Shown here: positions 16,565-24,488 of the stretch, piece after piece | Numbering within the stretch: the first letter of the stretch is position 1 | How the letters are laid out: every line of letters begins with the position of its first letter | Source: Flavobacterium sp. SUN052 | GTDB taxonomy: Bacteria > Bacteroidota > Bacteroidia > Flavobacteriales > Flavobacteriaceae | Direction of reading: 5' to 3' | Assembly: GCF_028867935.1 (NCBI RefSeq) | Contig: NZ_JAPQNS010000006.1 | Span: 363,224-427,223 of the forward strand | DNA: 64,000 nucleotides | The notes under the pieces: model-generated | Told to the model about the DNA's origin: nothing | Database searches by the model: none | The model's input: only the letters and a program-made list of their open reading frames with translations | Made by a program: the position numbers and the translations under genes

Positions 16565-17785
16565 CTAAACTATTCGTCGACTAACTGCACCGAATCGATT
16601 CAACACCACTGCCGGTTTCAGTTTGGCACATTGGTCGGCTATTTGCCAGCTTTCGAGCAGAGGCTTCACTAAATCAGAACATCCATTAGTTGGTGTAGCC
16701 TTAGCCTCAAACAACGGTTTGGCTTGTCGGTTTAGCGCCAGATGCCAGCCCCCATTTTCGATATCAGGAAAGTGTTGAAACGTAAAGTCATGAACGCGTT
16801 GCAACCATTTAGGGGTATTAGGATGCCGAGTATAGAAATAAGCTTTTATCAACGCGCTCAGACATTCTAAATGGACCCAGGCCCAGCGTTGTTTGCTGTC
16901 GGGGTAGGGTAGAGTTTGGCTCTTCAGATCCACCCATTGATCGAGCCCACCAGTAGCTTCGTCCCATGCCCACTCGCAAAGCTGAATAGTCCAGGCCGCA
17001 GCTTGTATGGCCAGTTTTCTGTTCCCTGTTTCATTGGCTAAATCGTGGGCCACGTTGGCGGCCTGGAAGGTGAGTCCGGCACTCAGTCGTCGACCTTCCG
17101 GGGTATTCACAAAAGCACCCTCCGGCTGAATATATTCTCGTAAAATGTCTTGCCGTTTATCTAAGAACTCGTTCAGGAGTTCAGCAGATATAGATTCAAT
17201 AGCTTCCTTCCAGTCTTCTTCGCTTAGCAGCGACTGTGCCTCAATCAACGCCTGCATTACGGCGATTGGCTCGCTCAAATGGCGAAGTACTCTAAATCCA
17301 TTAACTGTTTGATCTTGTTCTGTACGTTGGGTATTGTGGCGGTCGAGCAAGCCCATGAGTGTCTGTTTGGCTAGCATTGCCCATTCGTCTTCGCCTGTAA
17401 CCCCGTACATCTGACAATACGCCATCACAACAACCGCGTCGGTACACACATCTGTTGTAGGTGCTACCGGACGTCCAAGCCTGTCAACACTCGCATAACA
17501 GCGAAGATTTTCATCGTGAGCAAAACTATAGAGAAAACGAGCTCCGTGTCGGGCATGGTTGAGCCAAATATCGCTTGCGCCTACTGTGCCGTAGAGCTTT
17601 GCGAATGCCCACGTTTGGTGAGCTTGTTGACTAATAAACTTATCGGTATCGTAAGGCTCTCCTTTTGCCGACAAGCCATTAAAATAGCCGCCAAGGTGAT
17701 CCTGGCTATTCTTTAAATAAAATGGCACTAAGCTACCCAGTAGAGCCTCCTGATAGGCAGCAGACAATTTTGGGAAGTCGAGCAT
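16565..17785 (-). CDS. AGE-family sugar epimerase/isomerase
   Basis: 406 residues from ATG 17785; the in-frame extension to 17872 runs through a palindromic repeat and is rejected. The sequence has the alpha6/alpha6-barrel pattern of N-acylglucosamine 2-epimerases: WLNHARHGARFLYSFAHDE, VCTDAVVVMAYCQMYGVTGEDEW, GRRLSAGLTFQAANVAHDLANE, WTIQLCEWAWDEATGGLDQWVD, RWAWVHLECLSALIKAYFYT and NGGWHLALNRQ. Substrates in the family include N-acetylglucosamine, mannose and cellobiose; a choice is not possible here. Cytoplasmic. The gene follows lon on the minus strand. Confidence 0.85.
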   Translation of the reverse strand: MLDFPKLSAAYQEALLGSLVPFYLKNSQDHLGGYFNGLSAKGEPYDTDKFISQQAHQTWAFAKLYGTVGASDIWLNHARHGARFLYSFAHDENLRCYASVDRLGRPVAPTTDVCTDAVVVMAYCQMYGVTGEDEWAMLAKQTLMGLLDRHNTQRTEQDQTVNGFRVLRHLSEPIAVMQALIEAQSLLSEEDWKEAIESISAELLNEFLDKRQDILREYIQPEGAFVNTPEGRRLSAGLTFQAANVAHDLANETGNRKLAIQAAAWTIQLCEWAWDEATGGLDQWVDLKSQTLPYPDSKQRWAWVHLECLSALIKAYFYTRHPNTPKWLQRVHDFTFQHFPDIENGGWHLALNRQAKPLFEAKATPTNGCSDLVKPLLESWQIADQCAKLKPAVVLNRFGAVSRRIV

Positions 17786-17806
17786 AGTGGATTGGGGATT
17801 TACTAT

Positions 17807-17889
17807 GTCGGATTTGGGATTTATTGTTGACAGCATCAGCGAAAGGGTGGAAGCCAATCCGGTTGCATGCATTAAATCCCAAATCCGAC
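17807..17889. repeat. 17-bp palindrome arms upstream of the AGE gene
   Basis: GTCGGATTTGGGATTTA at 17807-17823 is perfectly complementary to 17873-17889 with a 49-nt loop. It lies between lon and the AGE gene. The words (GGATTTGGGATTT) match the palindrome after mreB at 29045-29112. Confidence 0.75.
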
Positions 17890-17912
17890 CACATCGGCGG
17901 ACCGATTCTAAA

Positions 17913-20516
17913 TCAATACGTCACCACACTTGGTTCGTGATCGCGACGGGTAGTGTCTTCGTGAGGGAAAACAAACTTCATTGGTTTGCCTACCTGATTT
18001 GGTAGCAAAGCAATGTTCAGCACCTGATCAACGGTATCGGCGTAGTGAAACGTCAGATCTTTAAGGTAGCTGGGGTTTATTTCTTCGATGTCTTTGCGGT
18101 TCTTCGTGCAGAGAATCAATTCTTTAACACCGGCTCGGTTGGCCGCTAAAATTTTCTCCTTTATACCACCAACAGGCAATACCTTACCCCGCAGTGTCAC
18201 TTCGCCAGTCATTGCCAAAAATGGTTTAACCTTGCGTTGGGTATAGATTGAAGCCATAGACGTAACCATTGTAATGCCCGCAGAGGGGCCATCTTTCGGT
18301 ACGGCTCCCGCCGGAACGTGTACGTGCAGATCATAATGATTAAACATCCGATAGTCGATATTCAGGTCATCAGCGTGCGCTTTGAGGTAGGAGAGAGCCG
18401 TTACCGCTGACTCTTTCATTACATCACCTAATTGCCCTGAGAGGGTCAGGGTGCCACGTCCACGGCTCAAACTCGATTCTATAAGCAGAATTTCACCTCC
18501 AACTTGAGTCCAGGCAAGGCCCGTTACGATACCGGCAATGTCATCGTCAGAGTAGAGATCCTTATCGAATACTTCGGCACCAAGCATCTTACGAACGTCT
18601 GCCAGTTTAATTGTGTGCGGGTATTCTTCTTCCATCGCTATCGACTTAGCGATTTTACGTACCAGCGCACCAATTTTTTGTTCTAGATTCCGCACCCCCG
18701 ACTCACGGGTATAACCTTCTACAATACGTACAATCGCCTTGTCTTCAATCTGAAGATCTTTAGGCTTCAGGCCGTGTTCTTTGCGTTGTTTAGGTATCAG
18801 ATATTTCTTGGCAATCTGCACCTTCTCTTCAACTGTGTAACCCGCAATGTCAATAATTTCCATCCGGTCGCGCAGAGCGGGGTGAATCGTATCTAAGCTG
18901 TTGGCTGTAGCGATGAACAGACACTTCGAGAGATCGTATTCGACCTCCAAATAATTGTCCATGAAGGTTGAATTCTGCTCAGGGTCCAGCACTTCGAGCA
19001 GAGCCGACGAAGGGTCACCCCGAAAATCAGAACTAACCTTGTCAATTTCATCCAGAATAAACACAGGGTTCGATGAACTGCACTTCCTGATATTCTGAAT
19101 AATTTTACCGGGCATAGCGCCGATATATGTTTTTCGGTGTCCCCGAATTTCGGCTTCATCGTGCACGCCACCCAAGGCCATTCGGCTGTATTTGCGGCCC
19201 AACGCTTTCGCAATTGAGCGGCCCAGTGATGTTTTTCCGACTCCTGGAGGGCCATACAAACATAAGATTGGCGCTTTTAAGCCTTCCGGTTGGTTCGGAT
19301 TACCCGTCCGTGATGCGTTGCTGGCAGACCGACGAGTGGCAGGAGTAGTTTCAACTACTTCGGGCTTGGGCTCATCGTTTTTCCGGTCATTCTGAAGCTT
19401 CAAAACAGCCAGATATTCGATAATCCGCTCCTTCACTTTCTCCAGGCCGAAATGATCAGCATCAAGAATTTTCTGAGCCCTTTTGAGGTCGTAATTATCT
19501 TTGGTGTATTGGCTCCAGGGCAGATCGACCATCAACTCAATGTAGTTGAGCGTCACCGGATACTCGGGAGCCATTGGGTTAATGCGCTGTAACTTAGTGA
19601 GTTCTTTATCAAAATGCCCCCGAACTTCAGCAGGCCACCGTTTCTGGTCAGCTCTGATTCGAATTTCTTCAAGATCACGGTCCGGGTTATCCATACCCAA
19701 TTCATCCTGCAACACCTTTATTTGCTGACGGAGGAAAAAATCGCGCTGTTGCTGATCGAGGTCTGAGCTGGCCTTCGATTGTATCTCTCGCTTAAGTTCG
19801 AGCAACTGTACTTCCCGAAGCATATATTCCAGTAGCAACTGAGCTTGAGGCACACCTTCGAGCGTTTCCAGAAGGCGTTGTTTGTCGGCTACTTCGGCGT
19901 TGATGTTCGAGGACAGGAAGTGTAGCAGAAACATCGGACTTTCGATGTTATCCAGTGCGATACGGGCTTCCTGAGGAATTTCGGGATTCAGTCTCAGAAT
20001 CTTGTAGGCAGCATCCTTCACCGACTGTAATAGTGCTTTCCCCTCTTTCTTAGTAGAATTAGGAAAATTATCATCGATCTGCCGGACAGAGGCCGTTAAA
20101 AAAGGCTCATCTTGAGTAATCTGCTGAATCTCAAATCTCTTCTTACCCTGAATAATGATAGTAATATTACCATCAGGCAGGGTGATCATTTTGATAATAT
20201 AGGCTACCGTACCAAGCCGATACAGATCATCAGCAGTTGGTTCGTCTTTGTTCTGATTAAGTTGTGATACAACCCCAATAATTCGGTTGCCTTTGTACGC
20301 TTTTTTTACAAGCCGAATAGACTTTTGGCGACCCACCGTGACGGGGATTACCATTCCTGGGAATAAAACCGTGTTACGGACGGGAAGTATTGGTAGATTT
20401 TGAGGTAATTCGTAATCATCATCGATCCCTTCTGGCGAACCCAACGGGACAATCTCCAGATTGTCAGAGTCAAAGTCAGACAGCAGTAATCGAGTGGCAA
20501 AATCGCTTTGTAACAT
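17913..20516 (-). CDS. lon: ATP-dependent Lon protease
   Basis: 867 residues from ATG 20516; the longer frame would start at a TTG and is rejected. The substrate-binding LON domain begins LPILPVRNTVLFPGMVIPV. Walker A is LYGPPGVGKTSLG, with Walker B FILDEIDKV. The protease domain has catalytic Ser in PKDGPSAGITM and Lys in VGGIKEKILAA. Lon degrades misfolded and regulatory proteins. A 30-residue low-complexity insert (about 385-415) precedes Walker A. A TACTTTTG promoter element lies at 20658-20665, giving a leader of roughly 130 nt. Confidence 0.98.
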   Translation of the reverse strand: MLQSDFATRLLLSDFDSDNLEIVPLGSPEGIDDDYELPQNLPILPVRNTVLFPGMVIPVTVGRQKSIRLVKKAYKGNRIIGVVSQLNQNKDEPTADDLYRLGTVAYIIKMITLPDGNITIIIQGKKRFEIQQITQDEPFLTASVRQIDDNFPNSTKKEGKALLQSVKDAAYKILRLNPEIPQEARIALDNIESPMFLLHFLSSNINAEVADKQRLLETLEGVPQAQLLLEYMLREVQLLELKREIQSKASSDLDQQQRDFFLRQQIKVLQDELGMDNPDRDLEEIRIRADQKRWPAEVRGHFDKELTKLQRINPMAPEYPVTLNYIELMVDLPWSQYTKDNYDLKRAQKILDADHFGLEKVKERIIEYLAVLKLQNDRKNDEPKPEVVETTPATRRSASNASRTGNPNQPEGLKAPILCLYGPPGVGKTSLGRSIAKALGRKYSRMALGGVHDEAEIRGHRKTYIGAMPGKIIQNIRKCSSSNPVFILDEIDKVSSDFRGDPSSALLEVLDPEQNSTFMDNYLEVEYDLSKCLFIATANSLDTIHPALRDRMEIIDIAGYTVEEKVQIAKKYLIPKQRKEHGLKPKDLQIEDKAIVRIVEGYTRESGVRNLEQKIGALVRKIAKSIAMEEEYPHTIKLADVRKMLGAEVFDKDLYSDDDIAGIVTGLAWTQVGGEILLIESSLSRGRGTLTLSGQLGDVMKESAVTALSYLKAHADDLNIDYRMFNHYDLHVHVPAGAVPKDGPSAGITMVTSMASIYTQRKVKPFLAMTGEVTLRGKVLPVGGIKEKILAANRAGVKELILCTKNRKDIEEINPSYLKDLTFHYADTVDQVLNIALLPNQVGKPMKFVFPHEDTTRRDHEPSVVTY

Positions 20517-20657
20517 AAGGGAATCTGTCAAACTGACAGTATTTCGGGACGCTTGTGGGTAAACCTACGGTAGATCAGTAGAGAAATTATATTGTTGCAA
20601 CCTACGTGCCAAGGTCAATTGAATTTTGACGTTACGCCTACGGTTGGGTAACTGGTA

Positions 20658-20665
20658 CAAAAGTA
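20658..20665 (-). promoter_or_regulatory. -7 element upstream of lon
   Basis: TACTTTTG on the minus strand. The -33 partner is not clear. The leader to ATG 20516 would be unusually long for this window. Confidence 0.45.
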
Positions 20666-20702
20666 CGGTTGTCGGTAGCGATTCGCTAACCAAAACTTAT
20701 TT

Positions 20703-21290
20703 TCAGAAACTAATCTCTTGTACGGTTTGATTTTTCTTGAACAAAAAAGTTTTTTTCTGTTCGTTATAATTGACTGTCACTAAGTTAACCTGATCGTCAA
20801 ACATGTCCAAGAGCACACTCTGTTGCAAGGTAGCCCCGCGAAATGGTTCGGGGTAAGGCAGTTCGAGATAGATCCACTGTGCCTCAGCTTCCGTTTCATG
20901 ACCAACGTACGTAAATGGTTTCCGTTGCTTCTGAGGAGTTTGCAGGGCAAAATGCTTTCGGACGTATTTCTCTAAAAGTAAATCGTTGTTCTTTTCGTAC
21001 TTTTTATCAAATATGACGCGCTGACCACCATTTTCTTTGGTCAACGTCTTCTCCAGATCGTCGGTAAACATTCTGACACTCACCTCAAATACCCGCTCTT
21101 TTGGGTCATACTGCATGTTGGTAACACTAGCGTGGTACTCATGCGCCGAAACAAGAAAAATTGAAACCACAAAGACGCAAAGACTTCGCAAAGAGAGCGA
21201 AGAAAAACGGTTGTTCCATTGCGCTCTTTGCGAAGTCTTTGCGTCTTTGTGGTTAAAAAACAGCCTTAAATACATCGTTGAAAATAGCAA
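20703..21290 (-). CDS. DUF6702-family exported protein
   Basis: 195 residues from ATG 21290, which overlaps the end of rseP by 38 bases. The hydrophobic signal segment (RSLCVFVVSIFLVSA) lies at residues 35-49, followed by HEYHASVTNMQYD and VRMFTDDLEKTL, the pattern of the DUF6702 family, usually a single-domain secreted protein. The first 33 residues are unusual and the real start may be TTG at 21191, which would give a normal signal peptide. Both arms of a 34-bp palindrome are read as codons here (residues about 13-24 and 32-42). Function unknown. Confidence 0.75.
   Translation of the reverse strand: MLFSTMYLRLFFNHKDAKTSQRAQWNNRFSSLSLRSLCVFVVSIFLVSAHEYHASVTNMQYDPKERVFEVSVRMFTDDLEKTLTKENGGQRVIFDKKYEKNNDLLLEKYVRKHFALQTPQKQRKPFTYVGHETEAEAQWIYLELPYPEPFRGATLQQSVLLDMFDDQVNLVTVNYNEQKKTFLFKKNQTVQEISF
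21165..21254. repeat. 34-bp palindrome at the rseP/DUF6702 junction
   Basis: Arms 21165-21198 and 21221-21254 match at 33 of 34 positions (AACCACAAAGACGCAAAG...). The right arm starts in the rseP stop codon. The CACAAAGACGCAAAG words are of a kind seen in dispersed repeats of many bacterial genomes. Confidence 0.85.
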
Positions 21291-22569
21291 AAGCCATCAA
21301 GCCCAGTAATAGCACCATGCCTACCTTTTGCGCGGCTTCAAGGAAACTATCTGAAGGTTTACGACCCGATACAATTTCGTAGAGTAGAATGGTTGAGTGA
21401 CCGCCGTCGAGCGCTGGGATGGGCAAGGCGTTCATAAACGCAAGGGCCATCGACAACAGACCAGTCACTGTCCAGAACCGATCCCATACCCACACACCGC
21501 CAAACAAATTCTGAGCAATACCAATCGGGCCGCTCAAGGCTTTAGAAGGCGACACATCGCCCCGGAAGATCTTGCCAAAACCCTTGATGTTATCGTAAAC
21601 AACCTGGAAAGCCCGCTGCGTACCAATGCTTATGGCCTCACCGAAAGTGTATTCTTCCGTTACGGTCTTGAGCATATTGACAGCATAAAAACCCAGCTTA
21701 CCTTCAGGTGTCGTTTTTACATTCAAATTAATCTGCTGACCACCCCGGTTGATTCCCAGTGCAATTACCTGGTTCTTGGACTTGCTTGTGATCTCGCCAA
21801 ACTCGTGGTAAAACCGTATGGGCTTTCCATTGACACTGGTAATGACATCGTCTGTTTTCAGCCCCGCTTTTATAGCTGGCTTTCCGGGCTCAAGTTCTCC
21901 CACTTTGAACGGCTGAATGGGTTCTACAAAGGAACCCGCGTTCTTTTTATCGGCTAACTTGTCAATAAAGTCATTGGGTACATCAATCGTTAAAATTTCG
22001 CCGTTGCGGTCGACGGTGTACGAACTGTTGTCGTTCAGAAACACATCTGTACTCCGAATGTCGTTGAAATCTTTGTACGACTTGCCGTTGATTTTAATGA
22101 TTTTATCGCCTGTGCGAAGGCCAATTTGCTTCGCCAGATCGTAGGCTACAATACCGTATTTTGCCTCGCTGGCGGGCAGGTACGTGTTACCGTTCTTGTA
22201 AGTGAGTAACACAAAGATGATAATGCCGACGATCACGTTGACAATAATGCCTCCCAGCATCACAATTAAGCGTTGCCAGGCTGGTTTCGCTCTAAACTCA
22301 TATGGTTGAGGCTCCGCCTTCATCTGAGCCGTGTCGAGAGACTCATCGATCATGCCCGAAATTTTAACGTAGCCGCCCAGCGGTATTGCGCCTAAGCCGT
22401 ACTCCGTGTCGCCCTTTTTGAAACTAAAGACGCGGGGCGGGAAACCAATAAAGTATTGCTCCACGCGCATCCCAAACATACGGGCCGCCAACAGGTGCCC
22501 CAACTCATGTAATCCAACCAAAAGCGACAAGCCCAGAATGAGCTGTCCGGCCATTATTAATACTTCCAT
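21253..22569 (-). CDS. rseP: Site-2 zinc metalloprotease RseP/M50 family
   Basis: 438 residues. The zinc motif HELGH is at 21-25 in the first membrane helix. PDZ domains follow (IGLRTGDKIIKINGKSYKDF, AGLKTDDVITSVNGKPI), and near the C-terminus NALPIPALDGGH carries the third zinc ligand. These proteases cut membrane-embedded anti-sigma factors or remnant signal peptides. An inner-membrane protein with about four helices. The gene follows dxr on the minus strand and has its own TATTTTTG promoter. Its stop codon is the first part of a palindromic repeat. Confidence 0.95.
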   Translation of the reverse strand: MEVLIMAGQLILGLSLLVGLHELGHLLAARMFGMRVEQYFIGFPPRVFSFKKGDTEYGLGAIPLGGYVKISGMIDESLDTAQMKAEPQPYEFRAKPAWQRLIVMLGGIIVNVIVGIIIFVLLTYKNGNTYLPASEAKYGIVAYDLAKQIGLRTGDKIIKINGKSYKDFNDIRSTDVFLNDNSSYTVDRNGEILTIDVPNDFIDKLADKKNAGSFVEPIQPFKVGELEPGKPAIKAGLKTDDVITSVNGKPIRFYHEFGEITSKSKNQVIALGINRGGQQINLNVKTTPEGKLGFYAVNMLKTVTEEYTFGEAISIGTQRAFQVVYDNIKGFGKIFRGDVSPSKALSGPIGIAQNLFGGVWVWDRFWTVTGLLSMALAFMNALPIPALDGGHSTILLYEIVSGRKPSDSFLEAAQKVGMVLLLGLMAFAIFNDVFKAVF

Positions 22570-22636
22570 GTTGTAGTCTAAAGCAAAATCGTGTTAAGTG
22601 CAGAAAAACTGTCAAGACTGTTTCGGCGATTTGATG

Positions 22637-22644
22637 CAAAAATA
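22637..22644 (-). promoter_or_regulatory. -7 element for rseP with a -33 TTG
   Basis: TATTTTTG on the minus strand, with a TTG 18 bases upstream, a good Bacteroidota promoter. It lies about 68 bases before the rseP ATG. Confidence 0.65.
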
Positions 22645-22731
22645 GTGGAGCAAAAATCGCTACAAGCCAATTTGTGAGAAACGGTGCTGAGAGCTGTCAT
22701 CTCGTTTAGAACGATATCATTATCGAAACAA

Positions 22732-23904
22732 TCAAACTAGGCTTTTAATTCGCTCTGAAGCTATCCGGCGGGTTTCTTCATCAGTGCGTACGTAATCATC
22801 ATACGTAGGTTTGGTTACGAAAGCTACCTGGTCCAGACATTCCTCAATCACATCAGAAATACCGAGAAAACTCACCCGATCGTGCAAAAAAGCATCGACT
22901 GCTATTTCATTGGCTGCATTGATAATACAGGGTGCATTTCCACCCCGCGCCATTGCATCGAACGCCACCTTCAAATTGCGAAACGTTTCGAGATCTGGCT
23001 GTTCGAATGTGAGCGATGAAAACTGCCTGAAGTCAAAACGTGGAAAGTCTGATTTTAGTCGATTGGGATAGCCAAGTGCGTATTGAATAGGAAGGCGCAT
23101 ATCGGGCAGCCCCATCTGCGCTTTCATGCTCCCGTCCTCAAACTGCACCAGGGAGTGAATAATACTCTGCGGATGCACTACCACCTCAATCTGCTCTGGT
23201 GTAAGGCCAAACAACCACTTCGCTTCGATCACCTCTAACCCCTTATTCATCAACGTGGCCGAGTCAATAGTGATTTTCGCGCCCATTGTCCAGTTGGGAT
23301 GTTTCAGCGCCTGCGCTTTGGTGACAGTTGACAGAAATTCCCGGTCTTTACCCCGGAACGGCCCGCCAGAGGCAGTCAGGATAATTTTTTCGATAGGATT
23401 ATGAAACTCACCGGCCAGGCACTGAAAAATGGCTGAGTGCTCCGAATCGACGGGATAAATATTTACGCCCTTCTGAGCTGCTAATTGGGTGATCAATTCC
23501 CCGGCCACCACCAGCGTTTCTTTGTTGGCCAGCGCAATAGCTTTTCCGGCTTCGATGGCCTTGATAGTGGGCAGTAAACCTGCATAACCAACCATAGCTG
23601 TCAGTACCATGTCGATGCTGTCCATCTGCACAACAGACGCGATAGCATCGGCCCCAGCGTATACTTTTATGCCCAGTGGATCGAGAGCCGCGAAAACTGG
23701 ATCGTACTGTTTTTCATCACAGATCACTACCACGTTTGGCCGGACGAGTGCCGCCTGTTCAATGAGCAAGTCCGCATTTGAGTTGGCTGTAAGAACTTCC
23801 ACTACAAATTGGTCGGGGTGGGCTCGCACCACATCAATGGCTTGCGTGCCTATGGAGCCAGTAGAGCCCAGAATGGCAATGTGGCGTTTTTTTGAGTCAG
23901 TCAT
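22732..23904 (-). CDS. dxr: 1-deoxy-D-xylulose 5-phosphate reductoisomerase
   Basis: 390 residues. Dxr converts DXP to MEP in the non-mevalonate isoprenoid pathway using NADPH and a divalent metal. The NADPH loop ILGSTGSIGTQAIDVV is near residue 10, with substrate and metal motifs NKETLVVAGEL, PVDSEHSAIFQCL, ILTASGGPFRG, MGAKITIDSATLMNKGLEVIEA and AANEIAVDAFL. All look intact. The start ATG 23904 overlaps the stop codon of the preceding HNH gene by one base, so dxr is the last gene of the run that includes the Septu-like pair. No separate promoter was found just upstream. Confidence 0.97.
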   Translation of the reverse strand: MTDSKKRHIAILGSTGSIGTQAIDVVRAHPDQFVVEVLTANSNADLLIEQAALVRPNVVVICDEKQYDPVFAALDPLGIKVYAGADAIASVVQMDSIDMVLTAMVGYAGLLPTIKAIEAGKAIALANKETLVVAGELITQLAAQKGVNIYPVDSEHSAIFQCLAGEFHNPIEKIILTASGGPFRGKDREFLSTVTKAQALKHPNWTMGAKITIDSATLMNKGLEVIEAKWLFGLTPEQIEVVVHPQSIIHSLVQFEDGSMKAQMGLPDMRLPIQYALGYPNRLKSDFPRFDFRQFSSLTFEQPDLETFRNLKVAFDAMARGGNAPCIINAANEIAVDAFLHDRVSFLGISDVIEECLDQVAFVTKPTYDDYVRTDEETRRIASERIKSLV

Positions 23905-24482
23905 TATGTGTTCAACAAGTCAAAGTTGACTGTCACTTGAAGTTCTTCTTCGATGGCGCGGATGAAATAAACGCCTTCGGGGTAGTCAACGAGCAGATCG
24001 TCGAAATGCTGTTGACTTGATTTCGCCGAATCAATAATCTCCCGCTTCTTTAAACGGATATACCGCTTACGCTGGTCGGCTAGTCTGGCATTATCTAACC
24101 CTAGTAGCTTAATCAGATTTATGGCTGCAAAATCAGTTGGGTCGGCGACGATATAATCACCATCAAGGTAAATGATTCGATTCTCTAAATCGGAAGCTGT
24201 TGGATGAAGAATTGGCTCCAGCCATTTTATTGACTTGCGCGTATTCCAGAGGCTTTTTACCAAAAACCAGTTGTGATAGTTATCTTCTGGCTGATCTTTA
24301 AGTTTCGGGTTAAAATGCTCAATATGTGCGTCATCGGATACGCCCAGATACGTTTCGGTATAAGCGCATAAGTTGTGCTGCTCCTCAGCTAATAGCTGCC
24401 TCAACGTATCATTTTTGCCATCTTTATAGGCTAACTGTTGTTGGACGATTTCAGAGTCAGCCAATTTCAATACTCGTTTCAT
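23904..24482 (-). CDS. ptuB: HNH-type nuclease of Septu-like system (PtuB-like), cysteine-depleted
   Basis: 192 residues, minus strand, six bases after the ATPase gene. LLAEEQHNLCAYTETYL followed by DAHIEHFNPK and NYHNWFLVKSLWNTRKSIKW matches PtuB/TIGR02646-type HNH nucleases, which read C-A-Y-C-E ... I-E-H-F-x-P-K ... N ... C-x-x-C-N-x-x-K. The catalytic-type His53/His56 region and Asn71 and Asn80 are present. Three of the four expected zinc cysteines are gone: Cys39 is the only Cys in the protein, Thr42 replaces the second, and Leu78/Trp79 lie in the second pair. It may use a zinc-free fold or be impaired. Named by resemblance to the Septu family. Confidence 0.78.
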   Translation of the reverse strand: MKRVLKLADSEIVQQQLAYKDGKNDTLRQLLAEEQHNLCAYTETYLGVSDDAHIEHFNPKLKDQPEDNYHNWFLVKSLWNTRKSIKWLEPILHPTASDLENRIIYLDGDYIVADPTDFAAINLIKLLGLDNARLADQRKRYIRLKKREIIDSAKSSQQHFDDLLVDYPEGVYFIRAIEEELQVTVNFDLLNT

Positions 24483-24488
24483 AAGCGG

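Noticed and set aside
17786..17872. Extended N-terminus for the AGE epimerase
   Set aside because: The extension is encoded by a palindromic repeat and lacks a fold; ATG 17785 fits the family length.
20517..20531. TTG start for lon at 20531
   Set aside because: The ATG at 20516 gives a standard N-terminus; the five extra codons add nothing conserved.
20600..20640. Sigma-70-like -35/-10 pair upstream of lon
   Set aside because: TTGACC and TATAAT are present but 21 bases apart, and the phylum uses TTG/TAnnTTTG promoters.
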